Below are positions 10,787 through 19,534 of a stretch of DNA of 64,000 nt, one piece after another (position 1 is the first letter of the stretch; every line of letters starts with the position of its first letter). Source of the stretch: Prochlorococcus sp. AG-347-L19 (GTDB taxonomy: Bacteria > Cyanobacteriota > Cyanobacteriia > PCC-6307 > Cyanobiaceae). Where the stretch lies: assembly GCA_003278895.1 (NCBI GenBank), contig QCCO01000002.1, positions 1 to 64,000 of the forward strand, given 5' to 3'. The notes under the pieces are model-generated. The model did no database searches, was not told where the DNA came from, and saw nothing but the letters and a program-made list of their open reading frames with translations. Made by a program: the position numbers and the translations under genes.

Positions 10787-11436
10787 GATTTTTCACCTCC
10801 TTTTTTGCCTACAACATTATTTGGCTTAATGTTGACAATTGAGCCGGGCTTACCTGGAACAGAACCCTTTACTACAAGCAAATTCTTCTGATCATCAATT
10901 TTTAGAACTAACAATCCTTTGGTAGTTATCTGTTTTCCTCCATATCTTCCTGCCATTCTTTTCCCTGGATAAATTCTACCAGGAGTTGTTCCTGCTCCTG
11001 TAGATCCTGGTGCTCTATGATTTTTTGAACCATGACTCATAGGACCTCTGCTAAAACCATGTCTTTTCTGGTAACCTGCAAAACCTCTACCCATAGATTT
11101 ACCACTGATATCAACTTTTTGACCAACCTCAAAGTTTTTTACAGTTATTTGTTTTCCTATTTCATAAGATGAAGTTTCTTCAACCCTATATTCTTTCAAA
11201 TGCTTTAGAAGTTCTTCACCTGATTTCAATAAGTGTCCCTTTTCAGGTTTGCTTAAATGCTTCTCTTTGGACAAGCCATAACCTATCTGAACGGCGGTAT
11301 AACCATCCAAAGCAGTTGTTTTCAATTGAGTGACTCGGCACGGACCAGCCTCTATAAGAGTAACTGGTACCGAATTACCTTTATCATCGAAAAGTTGGGA
11401 CATGCCCAATTTCTTTCCTAAAATTCCGATAGACAT
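10783..11436 (-). CDS. rplC: 50S ribosomal protein L3, first gene of the operon
   Basis: L3 is one of two assembly initiators of the 50S subunit. The 217-residue product starts [20 protein letters not shown] and carries the signature [21 protein letters not shown] and the tip loop ending in [10 protein letters not shown]. It heads the ribosomal cluster; rpsJ (S10), first in the E. coli operon, is not present. The transcript must start in the 280-bp spacer shared with ndhN. Confidence 0.97.
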   Translation of the reverse strand: MSIGILGKKLGMSQLFDDKGNSVPVTLIEAGPCRVTQLKTTALDGYTAVQIGYGLSKEKHLSKPEKGHLLKSGEELLKHLKEYRVEETSSYEIGKQITVKNFEVGQKVDISGKSMGRGFAGYQKRHGFSRGPMSHGSKNHRAPGSTGAGTTPGRIYPGKRMAGRYGGKQITTKGLLVLKIDDQKNLLVVKGSVPGKPGSIVNIKPNNVVGKKGGEKS

Positions 11437-11716
11437 AATACTAAATTAGGCTAGCTCGTAATAATTTTTCAATTATCTAAACCCTTCAGTTGTTAAGGTG
11501 AAGTTAATAAAAAAACAATTAGTAAGGTCGAGACTTATCTGAAATAATAGATAGTTTCTCTCGGGATAAACCCACCTGAGTTTTTTTAACGAAACGCTAA
11601 AAAATGTGAAATTTTCAGAGGCTCGGCTAGCTTGCGAGCTTAAAAATTCACTGAATTACAATTGTACATCATCAAGTACCATAAAATAAAATAATATAGA
11701 AATAAAGGAAATTTTT
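11437..11716. other. Divergent structured spacer between rplC and ndhN
   Basis: No coding region is visible in these 280 bp, which must hold the promoters of both the ribosomal operon (minus) and ndhN-ldpA (plus). A likely ndhN -10 element (TAATAT) lies near 11691, with AAAGGA just before the ATG. The middle contains several inverted repeats: 11529-11563, 11560-11580 followed by seven T, 11582-11604 and 11619-11641. The ribosomal -10 could not be fixed with confidence. Confidence 0.6.
11560..11587 (+). terminator. Terminator-like hairpin with T7 tail
   Basis: On the plus strand CTCGGG (11560-11565) pairs with CCTGAG (11575-11580), including one G-T pair, around a 9-base loop, and is followed by seven T (11581-11587). 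It could end a small plus-strand transcript or act in a leader. The stem is short (6 bp), and its 5' arm can alternatively pair with CGAGA at 11529-11533. Confidence 0.4.
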
Positions 11717-12193
11717 ATGCCATTACTTCTCTCAGGGAAAAAGTTTCATAACGATTTAAAAACTAACAAATGTCTCGCAATATTTGCTCCTCTTGAAGGT
11801 GGTTATGAAACTCGTCTTTTGAGGAGAATGAGGGCCAAAGGCTTTAAAACTTTTATAACTTCAGCAAGAGGGCTTGGAGATCCAGAAGTTTTCTTGCTCA
11901 AATTGCATGGCGTTAGACCACCTCACCTTGGTCATCAAAGTGTAGGAAGAAATGGAGCACTCGGGGAAGTTCAACAAGTAATCCCACAAGCTTCTGAGTT
12001 ATTTAATGAAAATGATAAAAATAAATTACTTTGGTTATTAGAAGGTCAAGTATTATCTCAATCTGAATTAGAGAGCTTAATAGAGATTTGCAATAACGAT
12101 AATAAACTTACAATAGTTGTTGAAATGGGGGGTTCAAGAAAACTTGAATGGAAACCATTAAGTAATTATATTTTGGATGAATTTGAAAGTTAA
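11717..12193 (+). CDS. ndhN: NAD(P)H-quinone oxidoreductase subunit N
   Basis: Peripheral subunit of the cyanobacterial NDH-1 complex of the thylakoid membrane, which drives cyclic electron flow around PSI and respiration. The 158-residue protein starts [20 protein letters not shown] and contains the conserved [19 protein letters not shown] and [10 protein letters not shown] segments of NdhN. The length matches the family. It is followed 5 bp later by ldpA, so the two are likely one transcript. Confidence 0.95.
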   Translation: MPLLLSGKKFHNDLKTNKCLAIFAPLEGGYETRLLRRMRAKGFKTFITSARGLGDPEVFLLKLHGVRPPHLGHQSVGRNGALGEVQQVIPQASELFNENDKNKLLWLLEGQVLSQSELESLIEICNNDNKLTIVVEMGGSRKLEWKPLSNYILDEFES

Positions 12194-12198
12194 ATTGT

Positions 12199-13206
12199 TT
12201 GATTAAACCCAAGAATAAAAAAGATAAATGGATTAAGTTAATTTGTGGTGCCAGTAATGAAGATATTGTTGCCATAGAAGATTTATGTGCAATTTATACT
12301 GCTGCTGGTGTCGACTACATAGATGTTGCAGCAGAAGAATCTATAGTTTATGCAGCAAAAAAAGGAATCGATTGGGCAAAAAAAGTCTTTAAAAACTCCC
12401 CTGGATTAATGATAAGTATTAGTGATGGTAATGATATCCACTTTCGAAAAGCAAAATTTGATCCTTTAAAATGTCCCCCTAGTTGTCCAAGACCATGCGA
12501 AAAAGTATGTCCCACCTTTGCAATTGATAATTTCGGAATTAAAGAGAGTAAATGTTATGGATGTGGAAGATGTTTAAATAGTTGTCCTCTAAATCTAATT
12601 AGTGAATATGAATATAATTTGTCAAAAAATAATTTAGCATCAACACTTCAAAAAATAAGGCCTAATGCAGTAGAAATTCATACAGAAATCAATCGCCTAG
12701 ATTCTTTCACAAAAGTTGTAAGTATCCTTAAAAGTTCTGGAATGAAATTAGACAAGATATCTATTAGTTGTGGACTAAATCAATCTTTCAAAAAAGCCCA
12801 AGAGCCCCAAGATCTTTTGAAAGCTCTTTGGGAAAGATATGAAATTCTGAATGAGCTAGATATTCCACTTATTTGGCAACTAGATGGAAGGCCAATGTCT
12901 GGAGATCTTGCTCCTACAACAAGTAGAGATGCTGTTAAGTTGTTTGAAAAAATCGGTTCAGATCTTCCACCAGGATTAATTCAATTAGCAGGAGGAACAA
13001 ATGAAAAAACTCATGAATTGTTGAATTCAAATAATCTTCCAGATGGAATAGCATTTGGAAGTGCTGCAAGAAAAATTATGCAGCCACTTATTGAATTTGC
13101 TCACAAAAATAACAAAAAACTCTATGACTATCCTGAAATAATGGGTTTGGCGATCAAAAAAGCTCAGAAATTTCTAGAGCCATGGAAATCGAGCTCATTC
13201 AAATAA
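12199..13206 (+). CDS. ldpA: LdpA-like iron-sulfur protein (light-dependent period)
   Basis: In Synechococcus elongatus LdpA is an Fe-S protein that feeds redox or light state into the circadian clock. This 335-residue protein has a Cys cluster at 92, 96, 100 and 104 (C-x3-C-x3-C-x3-C) and a classic ferredoxin motif CxxCxxCxxxCP at 119-129. The rest resembles a phosphate-binding barrel-like domain (IQLAGGTNEKTHELL). The only suitable start is TTG at 12199, 5 bp after ndhN; the next in-frame ATG is near residue 71. Identity is from family recognition. Confidence 0.85.
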   Translation: MIKPKNKKDKWIKLICGASNEDIVAIEDLCAIYTAAGVDYIDVAAEESIVYAAKKGIDWAKKVFKNSPGLMISISDGNDIHFRKAKFDPLKCPPSCPRPCEKVCPTFAIDNFGIKESKCYGCGRCLNSCPLNLISEYEYNLSKNNLASTLQKIRPNAVEIHTEINRLDSFTKVVSILKSSGMKLDKISISCGLNQSFKKAQEPQDLLKALWERYEILNELDIPLIWQLDGRPMSGDLAPTTSRDAVKLFEKIGSDLPPGLIQLAGGTNEKTHELLNSNNLPDGIAFGSAARKIMQPLIEFAHKNNKKLYDYPEIMGLAIKKAQKFLEPWKSSSFK

Positions 13207-13300
13207 TATTTTTATTTTTCAAAACTAACGCCATGTTTATAAAAAATTTGTATTTTTTGGATAGAAAAAAATCTTTTCATGTATTAAAATGAAAAATCAA

Positions 13301-13372
13301 TGGGCCGTCGCCAAGTGGTAAGGCATCGGGTTTTGGTCTCGACATTCCTAGGTTCGAATCCTAGCGGCCCAG
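13301..13372 (+). tRNA. tRNA-Gln (anticodon UUG)
   Basis: Complete cloverleaf: acceptor TGGGCCG pairs with CGGCCCA, the T loop is GGTTCGAATCC, and the anticodon stem TCGGG/CTCGA encloses the loop TTTTGGT with anticodon TTG. The discriminator base is G. CCA is not encoded. The HAD gene starts 16 bp downstream and may be co-transcribed. Confidence 0.95.
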
Positions 13373-13388
13373 TTCTAATATTCAATTA

Positions 13389-14165
13389 GTGTCTTCTCAA
13401 AAAATTTTTCTATTTGATTTTGATGGAGTAATAGTTGATGGAATGCAAGAATATTGGCATAGCTCCTTGCTGGCCTGTGAAAGATATTTAAATTCGCCCA
13501 ACATCACTATTGATCAAAAACTTTATCAAGGAGTACCAAATTCTTTCAAAGAAATTAGGCCTTGGGTTAAATATGGTTGGGAAATGATTCTAATTGTTCA
13601 CGAAATTATAAAAACAGAATATCCATTAAAAAGTGATAATAAAGATGATTTCATTAAAAATTATCATCAAAATTGCCAGAGGATATTAGATGAAAATTCC
13701 TGGATAGCAGAAGATATACAAAAAATGTTAGATAAGTCTCGCAAATACCAAATTGATAAAGATTTTAAATCGTGGGTAAATTTACATAAACCTTTTTTTG
13801 AAATTATAAATTTTATGAAAGAATTAAGCAAAAGAGGAATAAAAACTGGAGTCATAACAACTAAAGGTAAAATATTTGCAGAAAAAATTCTTATACAATT
13901 AAATATTTTTCCAGAATTTATTTTTGGTTATGAATCAGGAACAAAAATCAAAATAGCTGAAAAACTTACTCAAACTTATGAAATTTTAGGCTTTATAGAA
14001 GATAGAAAAAAAACTCTAATCGATATTAAACAAAATTCAGAAACTTCTCACATTCCATGCTTCCTAGCTGATTGGGGATATTTGAAAGAATCAGATAAAA
14101 ATAAGTTAAGTAATGAAATCAAATTATTAAAATTAGGAAACCTTGGAGAATTAGTTGCAATTTAA
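13389..14165 (+). CDS. HAD-superfamily hydrolase
   Basis: Probable phosphatase of unknown substrate, 258 residues. Motif I DFDGVIVDG places the catalytic aspartates at residues 10 and 12; motif II is GVITTKG after residue 150; the acidic motif IV is FIEDRKKTL, with one acidic pair rather than the common DDxxD. A helical cap domain fills residues 20-130. The frame opens with GTG at 13389; no ATG is nearby. It lies just after tRNA-Gln and 111 bp before recA. Confidence 0.82.
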   Translation: MSSQKIFLFDFDGVIVDGMQEYWHSSLLACERYLNSPNITIDQKLYQGVPNSFKEIRPWVKYGWEMILIVHEIIKTEYPLKSDNKDDFIKNYHQNCQRILDENSWIAEDIQKMLDKSRKYQIDKDFKSWVNLHKPFFEIINFMKELSKRGIKTGVITTKGKIFAEKILIQLNIFPEFIFGYESGTKIKIAEKLTQTYEILGFIEDRKKTLIDIKQNSETSHIPCFLADWGYLKESDKNKLSNEIKLLKLGNLGELVAI

Positions 14166-14179
14166 AGATAATCAGCTAG

Positions 14180-14193
14180 AGTACAGATGTACT
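14180..14193. promoter_or_regulatory. LexA (SOS) box upstream of recA
   Basis: AGTACAGATGTACT fits the cyanobacterial LexA consensus RGTACNNNDGTWCB at every position and is an imperfect palindrome. It lies 83 bp before the recA ATG and overlaps or abuts a -10-like TATAGT at 14194-14199. LexA bound here would block recA transcription until DNA damage. Match seen in sequence; function inferred from the known regulon. Confidence 0.8.
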
Positions 14194-14276
14194 ATAGTTT
14201 GTATTTATGAAGTTTGGTTTAAATAAAAATTTCCAAATTTAGAATAATTACAAGAACTTTAACCGTAAATCAAACA

Positions 14277-15374
14277 ATGAGCCTTGAAGAAAAGAAAAAA
14301 ACTGAATCAAAAGAAAAAGACAAGGCATTAAGTCTCGTCTTAGGTCAAATAGAAAGAAATTTTGGACGAGGTTCAATAATGAGACTTGGTGACGCCTCAA
14401 GAATGAAAGTAGAAACAATATCTACTGGAGCGCTCACATTAGATTTAGCATTAGGAGGAGGTTATCCAAAAGGAAGAGTAGTAGAAGTTTACGGACCAGA
14501 AAGTTCAGGAAAAACTACATTAACGCTTCACGCGATTGCGGAAGTCCAAAAAAATGGAGGAGTAGCTGCATTTGTAGATGCTGAGCATGCACTCGATCCA
14601 GTTTATGCGGCCTCTTTAGGTGTTGATGTTGAAAATTTATTAGTTTCACAGCCAGATACTGGTGAAATGGCTCTAGAAATAGTTGACCAACTTATAAGAT
14701 CGAGTGCGGTAGATCTTGTTGTTGTTGATTCGGTCGCAGCACTGACCCCAAGAGCCGAGATAGAAGGAGAGATGGGAGATCACGTAATTGGAAGCCAAGC
14801 AAGGCTAATGAGCCAAGCAATGAGGAAAATAACAGGAAATATTGGCAAATCTGGATGTACGGTAATATTCCTGAATCAATTGCGCCTAAAAATTGGCGTT
14901 ACATACGGCAATCCAGAAACAACCACAGGAGGTAATGCATTAAAATTTTACGCCTCAGTAAGACTTGATATCAGAAGAATTCAAACTCTTAAAAGAGGTA
15001 CTGAGGAATATGGCATAAGAGCAAAAGTGAAAGTAGCAAAAAATAAAGTTGCACCACCATTTAGAATTGCAGAATTTGATATTCTCTTTGGGAAAGGTAT
15101 TAGTACAACAGGATGCTTATTAGATTTAGCAGAAGAGACTAATATCATCATAAGGAGAGGTGCTTGGTATAGTTATGAAGGAGAAAATATTGGACAAGGA
15201 AGAGATAATACAATTATTTGGCTTGATCAAAACTTAGAAATCAGGAATAAATTAGAATCTATGGTTAAAGAGAAATTAACAGAAGGAACTGAAGTCAGTT
15301 CTAATTCAATGAAAGCATTAAATAGCAGTCCTGCTAATACAATCGCTGTTAATGATATAAAAACAGTAGCTTAG
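14277..15374 (+). CDS. recA: Recombinase RecA
   Basis: Forms ATP-dependent filaments on single-stranded DNA, drives strand exchange and activates LexA cleavage. The 365-residue protein has Walker A GPESSGKT at residues 73-80, Walker [11 protein letters not shown], and the L1/L2 loop regions including the [17 protein letters not shown] signature. A LexA box lies upstream. The gene converges with DUF2839, with only 2 bp between the stop codons. Confidence 0.99.
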   Translation: MSLEEKKKTESKEKDKALSLVLGQIERNFGRGSIMRLGDASRMKVETISTGALTLDLALGGGYPKGRVVEVYGPESSGKTTLTLHAIAEVQKNGGVAAFVDAEHALDPVYAASLGVDVENLLVSQPDTGEMALEIVDQLIRSSAVDLVVVDSVAALTPRAEIEGEMGDHVIGSQARLMSQAMRKITGNIGKSGCTVIFLNQLRLKIGVTYGNPETTTGGNALKFYASVRLDIRRIQTLKRGTEEYGIRAKVKVAKNKVAPPFRIAEFDILFGKGISTTGCLLDLAEETNIIIRRGAWYSYEGENIGQGRDNTIIWLDQNLEIRNKLESMVKEKLTEGTEVSSNSMKALNSSPANTIAVNDIKTVA

Positions 15375-15376
15375 AT

Positions 15377-15622
15377 TTATAAAGAATCAGCTAGAGTCCA
15401 CCACCCAGCAGCAGGGCCTACAAATCTCACTACAATCCATAAGATTACTAACCCTCCGATTCCAAACCAACTGGCCTTAATACTTAATTTAATTAGGTTA
15501 TCTCTTTGATTGATTGTAAATGGAAGCCATTCAAATAATCTTGGAGACTCATCAATTTTAGTTTTAGTATTATTTTTTTTTGGAGGTAAACCAAGTGTTT
15601 TACGTCTTTTTGCTTCTCCCAT
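15377..15622 (-). CDS. DUF2839-family small membrane protein
   Basis: 81 residues, starting MGEAKRRKTLGLPPKK, the hallmark of the cyanobacterial DUF2839 family of unknown function. One membrane segment is seen at about residues 49-68 (KASWFGIGGLVILWIVVRFV), after a basic, polar N-terminal half. It lies 29 bp downstream of the helicase-like gene on the same strand and may share its transcript. Confidence 0.8.
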   Translation of the reverse strand: MGEAKRRKTLGLPPKKNNTKTKIDESPRLFEWLPFTINQRDNLIKLSIKASWFGIGGLVILWIVVRFVGPAAGWWTLADSL

Positions 15623-15651
15623 ATTTCTTTAATTATTTACAAAATCATAAC

Positions 15652-17100
15652 CTAATCAAAAGGTAGCATATAGTTAATTTGTTTTGAGGGTTGAATCTTT
15701 TGCAAAAGTAATCTTCCCCAGTTTCTTTTATTTGCTCTTCCATCTAGGATTATTAACTTACCTGAATTTCTTCTTAAAGGTGAGATAGATCTTTCAATTT
15801 TAATACTAGCTTGAGGAAGAAAGAAGTCTCTAAACCAATCTTGAGAAAGCTTCTTTTTATGAGAGACAGTAATTGCGTTAATGGGTTCTGACATATTCGG
15901 AATCGGAAGTAAAGGAATGATAATTTGTTCTGGAATTTGAATTAAATAAGAATTCATAATCCACCAGTCAAAACTAGAGCAAAGAATTTCATTTCTACCT
16001 GAGGGAATTGTCTCTAGCAATACTCTCTTCCCGTAAGTAGAAGCTAATTCTGTAGCAAGATTAGTTTTTAAATCAATATCATCAGATAACACTAAAGTTA
16101 AACCCTTTCTAAAAAGTATTAACTTTTTGCATTTGTCCAAGATTGAATTGGTAAAAAGAGGATTATTAGGAAGCAACTGTTTAGTGGGTATATATAAAGA
16201 AATCTTTTTCTCTTCAAAATTACTCTTAAAATTAATAACCAAGTCAATATCTAGACTATGCTTTTTAAAATACATTTGAAAAAAATTATCTTTTCTCAAT
16301 GCTGATAAAAAAACAAATTTATTATTTGAAAAAAATTCCTTAATTTGAAAAAGTTCATCTATTGGCTGTAAATACAAATTCCAATCTAAATTTGTATCGT
16401 TTAGCTTTACCCAGCATGCCCAACCTTGAGATAATGCTTTGTTGACGCTTAAAAATTTATCAGAAAAAAAAGAATTTTCATGAAAAAAGTTTGACAAGAA
16501 ACTAATTTCTTTTTCATCTAAACTGATATAACTATTTCCTAAGACCTTTCTCAAAAAGAACTTTTTCTTCAAGGAATCATATACTTTTATAAATTTTTGA
16601 TTGATTAATTCAAATTCTTTAAAATTTTTTGTCCAATCCTTTTTAAGTAAAGAAATCCTAAAATGATTTTTTAAATCCTGTTTTATATCCTCAATTCCTG
16701 AATAAACTATTCGATGATTTCTAAGATTACGAGAATTAGGATCATTAAGAAAATTTTGGATAGTTATCAAGTGAACATGATGATTTGCAAAAATAAATTG
16801 ATCATTTTTCAAAATAAAATTAAAACCTAGATTTTTCAATGAATCAATCTGAAATTGGTTTATAAATTGGATTTTTTCTTTAGATAAAATAAAAGTTGAA
16901 TCCTCTTCCTTTAAAAATAAAGAAATCAAAATTGGAGGTAACCAATCATAACTAGAGAAAATTTCTGAATTAATTAGATAGGTAGAATCATTTTCAATAC
17001 ATTTGGAAACTATCCTCCCAAAAGAATATATGTGCTCCCAATTTGTACTTTGATCTCTCAAAAAATTTTTCAAATATTGATGACTTAAAATTTCAAGCAT
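15652..17100 (-). CDS. DinG-like helicase-related protein, motifs degraded
   Basis: 482 residues with no clear enzyme motifs in the N-terminal two thirds. The C-terminus resembles the last part of DinG/XPD-type helicases: IPLLPIPNMSEPINAI, then KIERSISPLRRNSGKLIILDGR and GRLLLQKI. In DinG the matching motif VI reads QxxGRxxR; here G and R are replaced (SISPLRR), and no Walker A glycine-rich loop is found anywhere. I infer a picocyanobacterial relative of DinG that has probably lost ATPase activity, or a divergent enzyme. Function unknown. Confidence 0.6.
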   Translation of the reverse strand: MLEILSHQYLKNFLRDQSTNWEHIYSFGRIVSKCIENDSTYLINSEIFSSYDWLPPILISLFLKEEDSTFILSKEKIQFINQFQIDSLKNLGFNFILKNDQFIFANHHVHLITIQNFLNDPNSRNLRNHRIVYSGIEDIKQDLKNHFRISLLKKDWTKNFKEFELINQKFIKVYDSLKKKFFLRKVLGNSYISLDEKEISFLSNFFHENSFFSDKFLSVNKALSQGWACWVKLNDTNLDWNLYLQPIDELFQIKEFFSNNKFVFLSALRKDNFFQMYFKKHSLDIDLVINFKSNFEEKKISLYIPTKQLLPNNPLFTNSILDKCKKLILFRKGLTLVLSDDIDLKTNLATELASTYGKRVLLETIPSGRNEILCSSFDWWIMNSYLIQIPEQIIIPLLPIPNMSEPINAITVSHKKKLSQDWFRDFFLPQASIKIERSISPLRRNSGKLIILDGRANKRNWGRLLLQKIQPSKQINYMLPFD

Positions 17101-17195
17101 TTATAATTAATTTAATTTCAAAAACATGCAAAATTTATGAACCTAATATACAAAAAATTGGTATCAATAAAAAAGGGTCTTGAATTAATTAATTT

Positions 17196-18035
17196 ATGAA
17201 AATTGGAATAGTAGGATTGGGATTAATTGGTGGTTCTTTAGGATTAAAACTCCAAAGTCTAAATCATACAATTTATGGAATAGCAAATAATGAATTTAAT
17301 GAAAAAAAAGCTAAGGATAAAAAACTTGCAAATTTTGTTAGCTGTGACCTGGGCTTATTAAAAAAATGTGAGCTAATAATTTTGGCATTGCCTATCAAAG
17401 ATTTGATCAGTCCGTCGCAACAATTAGTAGCGTCAATACCTCAGGAAACAATACTAACTGATGTAGGGTCTGTAAAAGAACCAATTGTAAATACATGGGA
17501 AAATTCACATCCTCTATTTATTGGATCTCATCCAATGGCAGGCACAGAAAAAAAAGGAGTTGATTCAGGTTTTGAAGGTCTTTTTAAAAATGCAAAATGG
17601 ATTATTACCCCAACACAAAATAGTGATTTAAATTCAGTCAGAACTATTTCCGAGCTCATAAAATCAATGGATTGTGAAATTTGCCAAGCTTCGCCAAAAG
17701 AGCATGATGAAGCAGTATCTCTAATTTCTCATTTGCCTATATTTTTAGCTTCTGCCCTCATAGAAACTGCGCAAACAAAAAATAATCAATCTTTATTAGA
17801 TCTCTCGCAAAAATTAGCTGCTACAGGATTTGCTGACACTTCGAGAGTTGGCGGAGGCAATAAACAACTAGGCCTTGATTTAGCTATTTATAATCAGATT
17901 AATGTCTTAAATTCCATAAATAATTTTAAAAATAAGCTGAATATACTGGAATCTCTTATTAAAGAAAAAAATTGGGATTTACTTTCTAAAAAACTTGCTG
18001 AAGCAAAAGAAAACAGACAAAATTTTATAAACTAA
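17196..18035 (+). CDS. tyrA: Prephenate/arogenate dehydrogenase
   Basis: Makes 4-hydroxyphenylpyruvate or, in most cyanobacteria, tyrosine from arogenate, using NADP. The 279-residue protein starts with the dinucleotide fold MKIGIVGLGLIGGSLG (GxGxxG at 7-12) and has the catalytic region DVGSVKEPIV and SHPMAGTEKKG with its conserved His. No fused chorismate mutase or ACT domain. It is divergent from the helicase-like gene and overlaps the 3' end of the next gene tail to tail by 11 bp. Confidence 0.93.
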   Translation: MKIGIVGLGLIGGSLGLKLQSLNHTIYGIANNEFNEKKAKDKKLANFVSCDLGLLKKCELIILALPIKDLISPSQQLVASIPQETILTDVGSVKEPIVNTWENSHPLFIGSHPMAGTEKKGVDSGFEGLFKNAKWIITPTQNSDLNSVRTISELIKSMDCEICQASPKEHDEAVSLISHLPIFLASALIETAQTKNNQSLLDLSQKLAATGFADTSRVGGGNKQLGLDLAIYNQINVLNSINNFKNKLNILESLIKEKNWDLLSKKLAEAKENRQNFIN

Positions 18036-19530
18036 AATTTTCTATACCTTTGGAAGCTAAAATTTGCCTTGAAACCATTAATGCAGACTGACTAACACCT
18101 GCAGTTCCCTCTCCTGGATAAATCGAATCTCCACATAACCATAAACCTTCAAAAGGTGTCCTACTTGATAATCCAAACAAACCAAAAATATCTGGATTTT
18201 GACCAAGCCCGCCTACTATTCCATTAGGTCTTTTTGTCCATTTTTCAAAGCCCAATGGAGTTGCTAATTCTCTATGTAGCCATTTTTCAGGATCAATATC
18301 AAATTGACTTTCCAATTCAAGGGATATTTTTTTCATGAAACCATTTTTTTTCTTTAAGTAAGTTTGTTTATCTAGATCAAGCCAATCTTTAGTTTTGGTA
18401 AAGATACTAGCAATTAAAGTAACCTCACCTTTTGGCGCTCTACCATCACCATCATCACTAATTGATACAAATAACGAACAAAATTCTTTTGAAACAAATT
18501 GATAATGATTGGAGAATGTTTTTTTAATATGTTTCTTTTTTAATGCTGAATAAAAAACTACAGCTCCACTTGGATCAGGCAAATTATTAAGTCGATTTTT
18601 ATAATTTTTTTTTCTTTCTAAAGGATCTTTCAAATGCTTGAGCAAAGATTGTGGAGGTGCGGTATAAATCACATCTTTTGCTTGATAAATAAATGATTTT
18701 TTTTTCGAATTAGCAGATAGCTGCCAACACATATTTACGTCGTCAAAAGTTATAGAATTAACTTCTTGTCCAAAAATTAAATTAACTCCAGTTTTAATTA
18801 ATGAACTTTCTAATGATTCACTTAAAGACTGCATAGATTTTTTAAGATGCCACAGACCATGTGGCTGTTGACACATCTGAAGAACAGTAGATCCATATAA
18901 TGCTGCAGTACTATAAACGTCCTCTTGAGAATAAAGTTTTAGTTGAAGATTTAAGAATTTAATCAAGCGCTCATTCTTGGATAATCCACATATCCGCAAT
19001 AGATCAAAAACAGTAGATTTAAGTAAAATACCTGTGACAAGGTTTGAAGGTACTAGTGCTTTGAGAAGTTGAGAAAAATCCCAAAAATTACTTATTGGTA
19101 ATACAGGATTATTATTAGCAAATATCCAATTACTTTCATGTATTAGGGTACAAAGCTTCCAAAATCTTTGACTCCCAGGAAACTGCATTTCTCGTTCAGC
19201 AATCCATTTACTTTTTTCGTACCAAATAGGTATAGGATTACCACCATCATTTAAATCAACAATGCAAGCAGGGTCTAAAATTGTAGCTTCTGGGGATGGA
19301 ATATTTAAAAAATCAAAAATTCTAGAATGTATTCCTCCCTTCTCTAAACCAGCAACCTGAGTTGCGCCAACATCGAAAGTATAATTCTTTCTTTTAAAAG
19401 TACCGGCACATCCTCCGGCTTGAGTATGAGATTCGATTAAAGTCACTGATAAGCCTTGTTTTGATAAAATCGCTGCAGAAGTTAGTCCTGCTATACCGGC
19501 GCCTACAACAATAACTTCAGACTTTTTCAT
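18025..19530 (-). CDS. Carotenoid oxidoreductase (CrtD/CrtH family)
   Basis: 501-residue FAD-dependent oxidoreductase of the phytoene-desaturase family. An N-terminal FAD fold (VVGAGIAGLTSAAIL, GxGxxG at 10-15) is followed by GGCAGTF, and the C-terminal FAD signature reads GLWLCGDSIYPGEGTAGVSQSA. Candidate roles are C-3',4' desaturation (CrtD) or cis-trans isomerisation (CrtH) of carotenes; the sequence alone does not separate them. Thylakoid or plasma membrane associated by family. It starts 4 bp from the divergent fructosamine-kinase-like gene. Confidence 0.85.
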   Translation of the reverse strand: MKKSEVIVVGAGIAGLTSAAILSKQGLSVTLIESHTQAGGCAGTFKRKNYTFDVGATQVAGLEKGGIHSRIFDFLNIPSPEATILDPACIVDLNDGGNPIPIWYEKSKWIAEREMQFPGSQRFWKLCTLIHESNWIFANNNPVLPISNFWDFSQLLKALVPSNLVTGILLKSTVFDLLRICGLSKNERLIKFLNLQLKLYSQEDVYSTAALYGSTVLQMCQQPHGLWHLKKSMQSLSESLESSLIKTGVNLIFGQEVNSITFDDVNMCWQLSANSKKKSFIYQAKDVIYTAPPQSLLKHLKDPLERKKNYKNRLNNLPDPSGAVVFYSALKKKHIKKTFSNHYQFVSKEFCSLFVSISDDGDGRAPKGEVTLIASIFTKTKDWLDLDKQTYLKKKNGFMKKISLELESQFDIDPEKWLHRELATPLGFEKWTKRPNGIVGGLGQNPDIFGLFGLSSRTPFEGLWLCGDSIYPGEGTAGVSQSALMVSRQILASKGIENFSL

Positions 19531-19534
19531 TAAA

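Noticed and set aside
11664..11679. GTAC-N8-GTAC near the ndhN promoter as a LexA or NtcA site
   Set aside because: The LexA box needs 4 bases between half sites and NtcA needs GTA-N8-TAC; here the spacing is 8 and 10 respectively.
14170..15397. 13-bp direct repeat AATCAGCTAGAGT flanking recA (14170-14182 and 15385-15397)
   Set aside because: One copy overlaps the LexA box and the other lies in DUF2839 coding sequence. In an AT-rich 64-kb window several 13-base repeats are expected by chance, and no mobile element or target duplication is seen.
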